From the NCBI GenBank assembly GCA_022539475.1, contig VCMS01000414.1:1-37495 (forward strand): DNA of 37,495 bases, in the 5' to 3' direction. Source of the DNA: Gracilaria domingensis. Lineage: Eukaryota > Rhodophyta > Florideophyceae > Gracilariales > Gracilariaceae. Both the position numbers and the translations under genes were made by a program. Shown in pieces: positions 1 to 8,641 of this stretch. Positions within the stretch are counted from its first letter, which is position 1. The number at the start of each line of letters is the position of its first letter. The notes beneath the pieces are model-generated. The model was not told the origin of the DNA, did not search any database, and saw nothing but the letters and a program-made list of their open reading frames with translations.

Positions 1-304
1 TCATGACCAGGCAGAAAAGCAGGTTATGAAGACGACAGTGTTCATCCCACCAACAGCTGTGAACCCATTTGAGGTCGTTATATACTTATCATACCTCGGC
101 CACATAATGGGAGAGAACGACAACATCCGAATGATGAAGAAGAAACAACCGAAAAGAAACGAAAAGTGAACCACCATTGTGTACATACCCACTTTTACGT
201 CGTTCTCCAAAGACAACTGTGATCGACTGGGATTCGCTATCAGTGAGGTCGTATGGGCATGGAGTTGTTTTGCGGCTCATCTTGGATACACGAACGTTCA
301 GCAC
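1..304. other. Left edge, no supported gene
   Basis: Short open frames occur on both strands but none has recognisable content. A frame open from position 170 leads into the ATG at 305, so an upstream exon or 5' UTR of the next gene may lie here. The left end of the transposon proposed below is not seen and probably lies outside the window. Confidence 0.4.
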
Positions 305-838
305 ATGGTGAAACCATACATTTACATGAATATGCAGACGTTGAAGTATACAGCGCTAGAGACACGGGAGTCTGGTTATGCCCCGCCGAGCCAGAGTACT
401 CGATTCAACACAAAGGATGTGCCACAGAGCAGTACTAGTGGATCGGTGGAGACCTTGAGTGATGAATGCGATACAAACCTGCGAATACTGGCTAAGGAGT
501 TTTTGACAGACCTCGAAACCATATGCACCCACGATAGCCTCTATAGCTTACGGGTTGATCAGATGAGGAACTGGATAGAGTTTTCGGAGATACGAATGGA
601 TACCGTATCTAGCTCTGACTCCGGTGAGTTGCCTGCTCGATTTCAGAAGTTTTCGGAGTTGCTATGGAAACCGATACAGGATATGCGTCATGCGGCAGGG
701 TTCCATGTCGGCATTCACGCGAAACCTGATATTGAACTGACGAAAACCCTAAAACTTCCGGTAATGCCGAACCTTCTTCGACCAAGTCTGCCCCACCCCA
801 CCTCGTCGAGAGTATATGAACCTCGTGAGCTCCGATAG
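305..838 (+). CDS. N-terminal exon/ORF of MTase-SET gene, unknown domain
   Basis: An ATG at 305 opens a frame that continues to a stop at 836-838, overlapping the ATG of the methyltransferase-SET frame at 816 in a different frame. The encoded sequence has a Ser/Thr-rich linker (about residues 25-50), then an acidic/hydrophobic helical stretch rich in Leu, Trp and Asp. I recognise no family. A GT at 761 and an AG ending at 812 would remove 52 nt and join residue 152 in phase 0 to the downstream frame one codon before its ATG, giving a protein of about 773 residues. I therefore favour it being the first part of the MTase-SET protein rather than a separate gene. The alternative is a short independent ORF upstream. 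The frame is also open 5' of 305 as far as about 170. Confidence 0.45.
   Translation: MVKPYIYMNMQTLKYTALETRESGYAPPSQSTRFNTKDVPQSSTSGSVETLSDECDTNLRILAKEFLTDLETICTHDSLYSLRVDQMRNWIEFSEIRMDTVSSSDSGELPARFQKFSELLWKPIQDMRHAAGFHVGIHAKPDIELTKTLKLPVMPNLLRPSLPHPTSSRVYEPRELR
761..812 (+). other. Candidate 52-nt GT-AG intron
   Basis: The donor is GTAATG after codon CCG. The acceptor is GAG/AG after a C-rich stretch. Both ends fall in phase 0 and the removal joins two otherwise overlapping frames without a stop. 52 nt is short but workable for a compact eukaryotic genome. No clear branch-point motif is seen. Confidence 0.4.
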
Positions 839-2678
839 CGACGAGTTCGAGAAGCCGGTGAATCTTGCGGAGCATGAATCTCGGGTTGCCGGTTACAACA
901 TCCAAAAGACTGGTATTGAGCCGCCCATGAAGGGGATATCCAGTCTCCTTCGAATGAATATGGACAAGGTATGGAAGGGGATGAGAAAGTCACACTTTGT
1001 AGCGTACAACTGTGACATGAAGGACCTGAGGCACACACACGAAACGTTTGTGAATCAGAGTGAGATTTTATGGGGTGAGGCACAGCTTGTCCTAACAGAC
1101 CCTCCCTTTAACACTCGAAGGAAGAGGAACAAACGGAATAGTGGTCACGATGTCTTCAGTGAGGAAGACATGATCCGTACGGCTGACTTAATAAGTTCCG
1201 CGCTTCGGTCAGGTGGGCACTTCATTATATTCTGTGCCATGGCACAGTTTCATGTGTGGCACAGGATACTTTCGGAAACGGCGAGTACGAAAGATGAAGC
1301 TGGAAGCAAAGGTAAACCAGAACTCATGCCTTCGTTTAAAGTGGATGCGAATCCACTGGTGTTCATCCGGGATCGCAGTAATGTTGGAGGGAATCCACGG
1401 AAGTTTGGGATACAGCCCGTAACGGAGTACGCCGTTCATGGGGTGAAGCGTGGATTGCGACCATCGGAGGAAGCCAGTCTTACTCCATTTGAGGAGAACA
1501 ATTTCATTCCTTCCACTTTCCCGGCTAACAGGAATGTAATTGACCGGGTGCCCAAACCGGGAGCGGGGGAGTGGTTGACATGGAAGGTAAATGAGCCAGG
1601 TAGTTCAGTACCAATTGGGCAGTACATAAGACCGGAGCAGAAGTCGAGGGAGTGGATGAAGGAGTTGATATGTCGCTTCACAAGACCGGGTGATCTTGTC
1701 ATGGACATGTTCGCGGGAACTCTTTCTACGGGTATGGCGTGCCTATCGCTGACAAAGCATAGGAAGTTCTTGGGGTGCGAGAAGAATAGGCCATGTTTCA
1801 GCCATGCGAAGCACCATCTAACGACTCTTATGGCCGAAGTTATTCGCGGGGGGAAGAATGACATCCTGGTTGAACAGGAGGTGGTGGATGCGGCTTCAAC
1901 GACTTATGAACGGGTTCCACATCGGGACCGAGGTCGGCTTGAATGGGAGGCTCCATTTGGTTACCCCCAGTACCAAGTGATGCCTGGACATATTACTCAG
2001 TTCCTAGGAAGATACTGGAAGGACTGGGACTTTGTCGAGAAGTGTGGACAGCGTACTGTAGATGTTTGGGAGGGGAAGTACCGAGGAGCTCTGAATCTAA
2101 TGGATATGCATATGCTGTTGACTGTTGAAGCCAATCGCTATCGCTTACATATAGCATCTTCTAATATTCGACATCCCCGTGCTGGTATGGGGGTGTTCAC
2201 GGAACATAAGATATTGGCTGGGGAAACTATCTGTCATTTCTATGGAACTTTGGTATACACGGATCTGACGAACCGGAAGGAAAGACACTTAACGTATGGA
2301 AGTGCCTGTCTCGGAGCAACTCCAGTGCGGTACAAGTTGTTTTCTATGATGGTCACTGTGACTGGTACGGAGTTTCTGCACCTGAGGAACAGACCAGGAC
2401 AGGCTCAGGATAGAAAGGAGAGCGAAGTCTACATTGTCCCGGCGCCTTTTTGTATCGGGGGCTACATTAACGACGCCGGATATCATGCCGGGGATCCCGA
2501 TTTATCGGAGCCCCGGTCAAACAGGACTCGAAGTGCCAATGTGCAGGTGGTGGAAGCGAAGTCCGTGATACAGTTCAAGTCAGACCTTTCTAACTATGCT
2601 CTACTTCGTTGTAGAGCAGTAAGAGATATTGAGAGGGGCGAAGAGTTGTATTTCAACTACGGAGAGCAGTACGCCTGA
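816..2678 (+). CDS. DNA N6-adenine/N4-cytosine methyltransferase fused to SET domain
   Basis: The frame encodes 620 residues. The N-terminal half is a beta-class amino-methyltransferase. The catalytic motif IV DPPF (95-98) comes before the AdoMet-binding motif I, DMFAGTLSTGMA (297-308), with a likely target-recognition region between (about 150-290). This is the order seen in bacterial CcrM/HinfI-type enzymes. The C-terminal part is a SET domain: GMGVF (457-461), GGYINDA (548-554) in place of the usual RFINHS-like motif, NRTRSAN (569-575) and GEELYFNYG (608-616). DPPF points to N6-adenine or N4-cytosine as target but does not decide which. The product could methylate DNA and a histone lysine at the same locus, presumably in the nucleus. 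The frame is intact. It lies in a cluster that converges on a Plavaka-like transposase. Domain calls are strong; enzymatic activity is inferred. It may be extended N-terminally by the exon at 305-760. Confidence 0.9.
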   Translation: MNLVSSDSDEFEKPVNLAEHESRVAGYNIQKTGIEPPMKGISSLLRMNMDKVWKGMRKSHFVAYNCDMKDLRHTHETFVNQSEILWGEAQLVLTDPPFNTRRKRNKRNSGHDVFSEEDMIRTADLISSALRSGGHFIIFCAMAQFHVWHRILSETASTKDEAGSKGKPELMPSFKVDANPLVFIRDRSNVGGNPRKFGIQPVTEYAVHGVKRGLRPSEEASLTPFEENNFIPSTFPANRNVIDRVPKPGAGEWLTWKVNEPGSSVPIGQYIRPEQKSREWMKELICRFTRPGDLVMDMFAGTLSTGMACLSLTKHRKFLGCEKNRPCFSHAKHHLTTLMAEVIRGGKNDILVEQEVVDAASTTYERVPHRDRGRLEWEAPFGYPQYQVMPGHITQFLGRYWKDWDFVEKCGQRTVDVWEGKYRGALNLMDMHMLLTVEANRYRLHIASSNIRHPRAGMGVFTEHKILAGETICHFYGTLVYTDLTNRKERHLTYGSACLGATPVRYKLFSMMVTVTGTEFLHLRNRPGQAQDRKESEVYIVPAPFCIGGYINDAGYHAGDPDLSEPRSNRTRSANVQVVEAKSVIQFKSDLSNYALLRCRAVRDIERGEELYFNYGEQYA

Positions 2679-2720
2679 GACTGGGCTCTGACATTGGAGC
2701 AATAGATGAGTTCAGTACCA

Positions 2721-2726
2721 AATAAA
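2721..2726 (+). terminator. Polyadenylation signal AATAAA
   Basis: A canonical AATAAA lies 43 bp after the stop of the MTase-SET gene and about 230 bp before the next ATG, so each gene in the cluster probably has its own transcript. Confidence 0.55.
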
Positions 2727-2886
2727 AAGTAAATATGCTTGTGAGTGTTGCAGCTGCCTGCAATACGCGTTGTTGTACATGTACACTGGAGCTCTTCATC
2801 TGTAACGGCGATATTTGCGACCCATTGGGCACCTCAAATTCCTAAAAAGCAGGAACTGCGGAGTCTCCCGGAATATCTGAACCATG

Positions 2887-2917
2887 CACCCCCCCCCCCA
2901 CCCCCTCCCCCCTCCCC
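2887..2917. other. C-rich tract, G-quadruplex-forming on - strand
   Basis: A run of cytosines is broken only by single A or T residues. The - strand reads as four G-runs separated by one-nucleotide loops. It lies 38 bp before the ATG at 2955, in the promoter or 5' leader of the second cluster gene. Confidence 0.75.
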
Positions 2918-2954
2918 AACAATTTCGTTTCATTACCCTGTTTATCTCCACACC

Positions 2955-4103
2955 ATGGGTATAACGCCGAGAAAGCGAAATAGTACGCAGCGGAACAAGA
3001 GTGGACAGAAGAAGAGAAGAGCATCGGATGATACGAATCAGGCTACAAGCACCGCACTTCCTAAACGGAAGTCGTCCTCGACGAAGGAGAGAGTCAGTGG
3101 GCGTCCTTCTACAGTACTCTCTCGCCCATCTCTAAGCGGATCGTCTTTCGGGATTGCGTCAAGAATTCGTGGATCAGCGAACGATGTCGTGCCGTCAACT
3201 GCCGATAATGCAAATCGTGCATCTGTCTCTGCTCCTCAAGAAGATGAGGTAACTCGGCCCAGCGGGTCAGGACAGAAGGACATGACAACCGGAACTGAAG
3301 AGGTTCGTATGACACCAAAAACTTCATGTCCCCGGCCGATATCGAAGACCAGAGCTACTGGGGCGCGGGTTACGCCGCCCAGTGGATCTAGACAACAAGG
3401 GACAATGACGAGAAGTCGTGAGAGCCCTAGTATATTAAGATCGTCACGTCCATCCCTGTCTTCTAGAACTGGGGCCGCTATGAATCGTATCATGCCTCGC
3501 AATGGGTCCGGACAAGGGAGAAAGACAATAAGAAATCGAGAGACAACTGATAGACGAGTTACTCCTCGACCTTCCCCTCTTTCAAGAACGGGGGCCGTTG
3601 CAGCTCGTACGAGGCCCAATTCATCTGATATACCATGCCATGGAGGAGGACACACACGGGAGTTGGAGCTCGGAGCCGTGCCAAGGGTGGACACAGAACG
3701 CCTGCAGCCTCTCGTGTCTAAGGGTATGGCACATGAGGATAGTTCCGATAACGAAATAACACCGAATCCTGCGGCATTACCGGGGCCTCTCGCCGAAGAG
3801 GCTAGGGAAATACCGGAAGATTTCCACACTGGTGTGAAATCAACCTCTATGAACAGACGTGATCTTTTAAATGAACTGAATTGCTTGAAAGAAAAGGTTA
3901 AGACGCTACAAAAGGACTTGATGGTTCCGGGAATTATAGTGAAGGTCGCCCAAGAGCAGAGTACGGCTTTGAAAAAGAGGCTTGAAGAGAAGGATCTAGT
4001 CATTGAAGGGCTAAGAGGGGCACTGAAACAGGAGGGAGATAGGAGTACACGTGCTGGTGAACCTGGGCAGACAGGTCGAAAGAAGCATAAAATTGAGGTG
4101 TGA
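2955..4103 (+). CDS. Basic, repeat-containing, coiled-coil protein of the transposon cluster
   Basis: I chose ATG 2955 because its context, CACCATGGG, is a near-ideal Kozak site. The open frame upstream contains the C tract and no ATG. The 382-residue product begins with a Lys/Arg-rich segment (residues 5-45, several possible nuclear localisation signals), followed by a Ser/Arg/Pro-rich disordered region. Residues 100-221 contain three imperfect repeats of exactly 40 residues, each starting with a Pro/Gly-Ser-Gly-Gln-type motif (100, 140, 180). A predicted coiled coil covers about 301-358, and a basic tail ends the protein. No family is recognised. A chromatin- or DNA-binding scaffold that dimerises through the coil would fit the composition, but that is inference. 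The frame is intact and it sits between the MTase-SET gene and the 384-residue ORF. Confidence 0.7.
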   Translation: MGITPRKRNSTQRNKSGQKKRRASDDTNQATSTALPKRKSSSTKERVSGRPSTVLSRPSLSGSSFGIASRIRGSANDVVPSTADNANRASVSAPQEDEVTRPSGSGQKDMTTGTEEVRMTPKTSCPRPISKTRATGARVTPPSGSRQQGTMTRSRESPSILRSSRPSLSSRTGAAMNRIMPRNGSGQGRKTIRNRETTDRRVTPRPSPLSRTGAVAARTRPNSSDIPCHGGGHTRELELGAVPRVDTERLQPLVSKGMAHEDSSDNEITPNPAALPGPLAEEAREIPEDFHTGVKSTSMNRRDLLNELNCLKEKVKTLQKDLMVPGIIVKVAQEQSTALKKRLEEKDLVIEGLRGALKQEGDRSTRAGEPGQTGRKKHKIEV

Positions 4104-4142
4104 GACGAGTTTTGAGGGGTTGCTCGAGCAGTGTATCACAAC

Positions 4143-5297
4143 ATGCTGACGTGGGCAAGGAGAGAAACAAGTGAGCTATGGCTCGAAGGTGAGTCGCTCA
4201 CCCGAAATTGGGGTAACCGTGCCGAGAAGGTGGAAGACGCAATTGAGAGTGGGGAATGGCTTATTGAGCCGGAGGAAGGTGGTTCATACATGGTTCCTAA
4301 AAACCCCGTGGAGCTCTTGGGCAGTTTTGGCATGTTCACACCGTCGGTAGAGGGGGGGCCAGATGCTTTGCTGAAGAAAATGGTTGAAATCGAGTTGAAG
4401 GAGTTGAGCTGGGAAGGTATTAGAAAAGCATCTCTTACCGACAGGTGTATACTGGAACTTTGTGCAGATATGTGCCTTAGGCAGAGAATGCGGCAGACCA
4501 TGAGTGACGTCGTGGGCGTTCGTAAGAGAAATACGAGGGATAAACTATTTCTGCTCCTGGGGTACGATCTGATTTGGAGAAGAACAAAGCTGGTAGAAGA
4601 GAATGCTGACGAACTCACAATGCAGTTGAAGGAAGCGCAGGAGAACATACTGCGTCTTGACGAAAATGGTGTACCGAACACTTCATGGTGGAGAAAAGCC
4701 CCATTTGTTCGTCTAAAGTACTCCAATGCGGACAATGTCGAGGATTTGCCGGCGGAAGATCAAGACTTGTTCTTCCGAAACCGTGTCGGGGTACAAGTGC
4801 TGAAGGAGTTTATTGGGTATGATGTGGAAGACAAGGATACGGGCACCTTTTTAGATGGCACAATACTGTTGCTCGCACGTTTGGACGCTTGGGTGTTGAC
4901 GGTTGTGAGCCTTCTAAGTACGGATGTGTCAAGGGGTGGCCAGAGACAGAAACTGTTTACAAAGAAGTTTGCCGAACTGCTACCTCTGTGTTTAAAGAAT
5001 GTTCTGGGGGATGTTAGGCAACGTGTCTTGAGGACCAATTCCAGCGAGTTTCATAATTTTGGAACGACAACGGAAGATTGGACTAAGGTTCTTGGTAATG
5101 ATATGAGAGAGGCTACATTTGGATATCGAATGCCGTCGAACGGAAGACTTTACCTCACTGTGAAAGAACAATTTTTTATTGACAGTGTGAGCCGAAGATT
5201 GGGGTCTATTAGCGATTGCTTCGTTGGTGAATGCGAGGAAGGGGATATGGAGTTCAAGGAAATGGACATGAACGATTTCGGAAGTAACACAGGATGA
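4143..5297 (+). CDS. Conserved-looking protein of unknown function, transposon cluster
   Basis: An intact 384-residue frame starts at ATG 4143, 39 bp after the preceding stop; the frame is open upstream but has no earlier ATG. The protein is soluble-looking and mostly helical. It has a Trp-rich N-terminus, a Glu/Arg/Lys-rich central helix (about 110-180), a Trp-Trp-Arg segment near 187, a hydrophobic helix (about 245-265) too short and polar for a confident membrane span, and a very acidic C-terminus. I see no catalytic motif. Its placement and the tiny spacing to the previous gene suggest it works with the MTase-SET and the basic coiled-coil protein, or assists transposition. It is not a recognisable transposase. 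Confidence 0.65.
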   Translation: MLTWARRETSELWLEGESLTRNWGNRAEKVEDAIESGEWLIEPEEGGSYMVPKNPVELLGSFGMFTPSVEGGPDALLKKMVEIELKELSWEGIRKASLTDRCILELCADMCLRQRMRQTMSDVVGVRKRNTRDKLFLLLGYDLIWRRTKLVEENADELTMQLKEAQENILRLDENGVPNTSWWRKAPFVRLKYSNADNVEDLPAEDQDLFFRNRVGVQVLKEFIGYDVEDKDTGTFLDGTILLLARLDAWVLTVVSLLSTDVSRGGQRQKLFTKKFAELLPLCLKNVLGDVRQRVLRTNSSEFHNFGTTTEDWTKVLGNDMREATFGYRMPSNGRLYLTVKEQFFIDSVSRRLGSISDCFVGECEEGDMEFKEMDMNDFGSNTG

Positions 5298-5347
5298 CAA
5301 GAAAAGGCACCACAAGGTGAACATGTAGAGGATGGAGCCCCTAATGT

Positions 5348-8300
5348 TTAAGGCTGTACAAGATCAACGTGGTCAGTTGGTCCTTCATCTGAATCATGAT
5401 AGAATCGATTGATGTAGAATCGGTGTTGAAACCATTGAAGTGGAGGACAAAAAGGTGGAACAGAGTAGTTTGATCGAACAACATGGACAGTTCCCTGTAG
5501 TGCAGAAGCCGGAACCATCCCGTACCAAGGAGTTAACTCTACGATAGTCTCCGCTTTGGAGTGACGAGGGAACGGAAGAGTGTGGTTCTTTTCATCGTTT
5601 GTAGCCCACCGTAAAGATATGCATTTCAATATGTGGTCGATGTTTGTTGCGGGGGGTAAAACCTCGAAATACCGGACGAATGCCACCTCTGGTGCGGTAA
5701 GTGTAGAATCAAGGAGAGATATTCGAATCAGAGCGACTACCTGGGCAACCCAAGTCTCTGAATCTTCTCCGCTTACCAATACAGTGGAAAACTTTGGCTT
5801 TCTACTGGGACCAAATGCTGGGGAAGCGAAGACTCGTTGGATGATGAGGTATTTCGGTCGTCCCAGCTTAAGTGCCTTAGAAGACGAATCGAAGTGTTCA
5901 AGAGTCGGGACGAAACCGTCTTTCACGAGGGCCGAACTCACCAGAGTTATTCTTGTCTTTTCTGGGAAGTATGTAATAGAGTGCTCATCCAGTGTTTCTT
6001 TCACGAGACTGAGGAAAGGAGGAAGAGCCTGTTCACCAATTTGGTCAAGAATCGACCTTGTGTCCGTACTTGAGAACATTTCTCTAACAGCAGTCCATGT
6101 TTTTGAACTGGACATACTTGAAACACAATGTTGAAGAGCTCGTAAAGTGAAAAAACGCCCTCTCATTGCAAATCGAGGAAGCTGTGTGGAAGTTCCTGGT
6201 AAACCTAGATTACGCTGGTAAGGAGTATTGCCATTCCATTGCTTTTTAACATGTCCGTGCTCAATGGAGCGAATAGTCTCCTCCACAGCCGTTGCTGTTC
6301 TTCCGGACGTCTTTTTGTAGTGTCTCTTAAATAGCAGGTGTGCATGTTCGTATATGCCTGCGTCATAGTACTTGATACTTCCCAGACGGCGGATATCGTC
6401 CACGAGATGATCGAGAAGATGAAACTTCAGAGTTCCCAGTCTGGAGGGACGAGAATCGGCCAGAAACTTTGTTGCGGAACGCTTGAAGGCTTCAATCTCC
6501 GAACTAAGACACAGGAGAGAGCTTTCAGTCCAATACGGGTCACGATTGTATCTGAATAAGGTCGAAAGCAAGTCCGAGTACCGAGAGGAAACGGTTGTGA
6601 TTGGGGCAACGTCCTGTTCTCCACAGCATATGTCAAAGAATGCTCCTATGAAGGGGAAGACCATGTCAAGTGCTTTGTAGTTTTTGGCCTCCAGCATTCC
6701 ACGGAGACCGTCTCTCGTGAAGATACCATTCAAAGATTTGCCTTTCTCCTGCGTGAAGAAATCGATACGTAAACCTTTGGCAGGAGAATCGCGTTCTATG
6801 GCAGCTAGAATTGCGTTTGCATGGTTGAAAAGTTGGGTGCGTATCTTTCGAACTGAACACGATGCAGATGTTCCTATTGTGGTGTACAGGGTGTCTGACT
6901 CCAGTCTCTTGATTGTGGCCGTTTTTATCAACTTTGAGATGCCGAGATGCAAGTTGTGTAATGGTTCGAATGAGAACAGACTGTATGGAGACAATCCCGG
7001 GATCATTCCAAGGCTTACGGAAGTTTCGAGGAACGAAGGAATGAGAGATATGGAATTTGAATGCATCAGAGTATCCGCTTGAGATCTCCCCTCCCTCGCA
7101 CGACGTGGACGTCTTTCCGCCTCGTCTTTTTGTGCATGTTGCAAGATAGCTGTGTATGTCTTTCGGATGCTTTTCGTGTGCTTTTGAGAACGTCCGTTGA
7201 ATGAGGTGGGAATAGGACTGCATAAAGATGAGCGAGGGGCTTTGCATCTATGACACGGGCTTTCCGTTTTGGTCCCATGAAGAATGGACAGAATGTCCTT
7301 AGCCTCAGGAATATCCGCACAATAACTTGCAAGCAGAGGATGGCACACTCGACTTAGTTTGTCTTCCCCGATGAACTGAAAACCTTTCTGCGTGAGATTT
7401 AGAATGGGCTCCAGGACTTGACGAAGAGATTCTTGAAGGATTTGCATCCTGGACTCGCGTAGAGACTTGCTAGAAACAAATGGCATTGCGTCTGCTTCAG
7501 ATGCGGAAACTCGATCAGTGTGGTAGGGAAGTATGCCACTACTGTGAGGTCATCACGGATACACTTACGGCGAAGCTCGTCGGAGAAGTTGAGAAATATG
7601 AGGTGAAGAGGATAGGCGGTAACCGATGTTTGCTTTAGAGTTGTTGAAGACTTATCGGTGTATACCTGCAGAAGACCTACGAAAGATTCACTGTAACTTA
7701 TTTCTTGGGAGTACCACACTATTCTACTATCCAAAGAGCCCATGACCATTTCCTTAATCTGAGGTGGCGTCTCTTGCGAGAGAGCCGGACATGGGGTGAG
7801 ATATTTTCGTGGAGTGGGTCTGAGGTATAGGGTGGAAGAATGTGTTTTCGTTGTTAGCCAACTGGAGCTGGTTCACAAGTGTCTGAACGGGGTCTCTCGT
7901 GTAGAGGGTGGCGCTGAACTTACATCCTTCTGGCGAGACAGTTCTGCGATTGAAACCGTCCTTTGAGGCGTATCGTTCGAAAATGGCGTTCTTCAGTTCT
8001 GTACAGCGCTTCGAACTTGTTATGGTCTCGTTGAATCGCTTTTGCGAGAATCGCGGGTCCCGAAGTAGCCCAATTAGCTCGTCCGCCTCACGATGACCAA
8101 GGTTGGAAGCTACTAAAGCCAGACAAACCGTGAGATAATCCATATGCAAATCACCAAGGGCCTCCTCAGAAGGCACTGGGCGGGAACTGCTTCCGTGTTC
8201 TCGCTCTAATGACGCGGGACCCGGGGAAGGAGAAACACAATGCGAAGTGTCCGGAATGGGAGGGGCGCACGGAGTGGGGTCGACGATGTCCTCGGACACT

Positions 8301-8524
8301 GGAGGCTCGGGAAGGCGACAAGGGGCAGTGACCGTTTCGGAAGATGCGGGCGCGGGTGCGGAAAGCTTGAGACGCTTGCTTCTCCGAATGGGCCGGCTAT
8401 TGTCGTCTTCCAGCGCTGCTTTCAGACAAAACGGGCAATGGTTGACATGCTGTTGAAGAGATAAGACTCCTCGGCGAGTAACGAAGGGGCACCCACGCTT
8501 CTTCTGTGTACAGTAGTAGACCAT
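5348..8524 (-). CDS. Plavaka-like (CACTA-related) transposase, frame-disrupted
   Basis: ATG 8524-8522 is the first ATG of the leftward frame. The N-terminus has a C2HC-type finger (C5-x6-C12-x13-H26-x3-C30) and a basic segment. Next comes a Plavaka-type 'RDP' block, then a YTDKSS motif (about 7650-7660) matching the first catalytic Asp region, SDKT in relatives. Beyond it are a C-x2-C near 7240, an EPLHNLHLG motif near 6950-6970 (Asp is usual where Glu stands here) and a YEHAH-type motif near 6345 followed by the conserved lysine/tyrosine block. The frame changes twice. It goes out of frame near 7825-7835 and back near 7515-7525, so the catalytic-Asp segment lies in another frame from both flanks. 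A 118-nt GT-AG intron could explain the first change, but the sequence inside it still looks coding. No intron explains the second. This copy is probably inactive. Confidence 0.8.
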
Positions 8525-8633
8525 GGGAAGAAGAAATGAACGAGAAACGACGACAAAGACTGCAAGGGAAGGGCGTCCGAAGGGAGAAGGAGGTCGAGTG
8601 ACAGTCAATATCGACGTGTTGCTCAGAACGGAG

Positions 8634-8641
8634 AATATATT
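8634..8641 (-). promoter_or_regulatory. TATA-like box for the transposase
   Basis: AATATATT lies about 110 bp upstream of the leftward ATG at 8524, within A/T-rich sequence. The position suits a core promoter, but the motif is short. Confidence 0.25.

Noticed and set aside
3236..4003. 255-codon - strand frame opposite the coiled-coil gene
   Set aside because: It mirrors the real + strand gene; Ser/Leu/Phe-rich without motifs.
4136..4735. 199-codon - strand frame opposite the 384-residue gene
   Set aside because: Shadow of the + gene, low-complexity Ser/Leu content.
7754..7870. 118-nt intron in the transposase (GTGAAC to CCTCAG)
   Set aside because: Signals are acceptable, but the sequence inside, read with a one-base shift, still matches Plavaka-type coding, so an indel is more likely.
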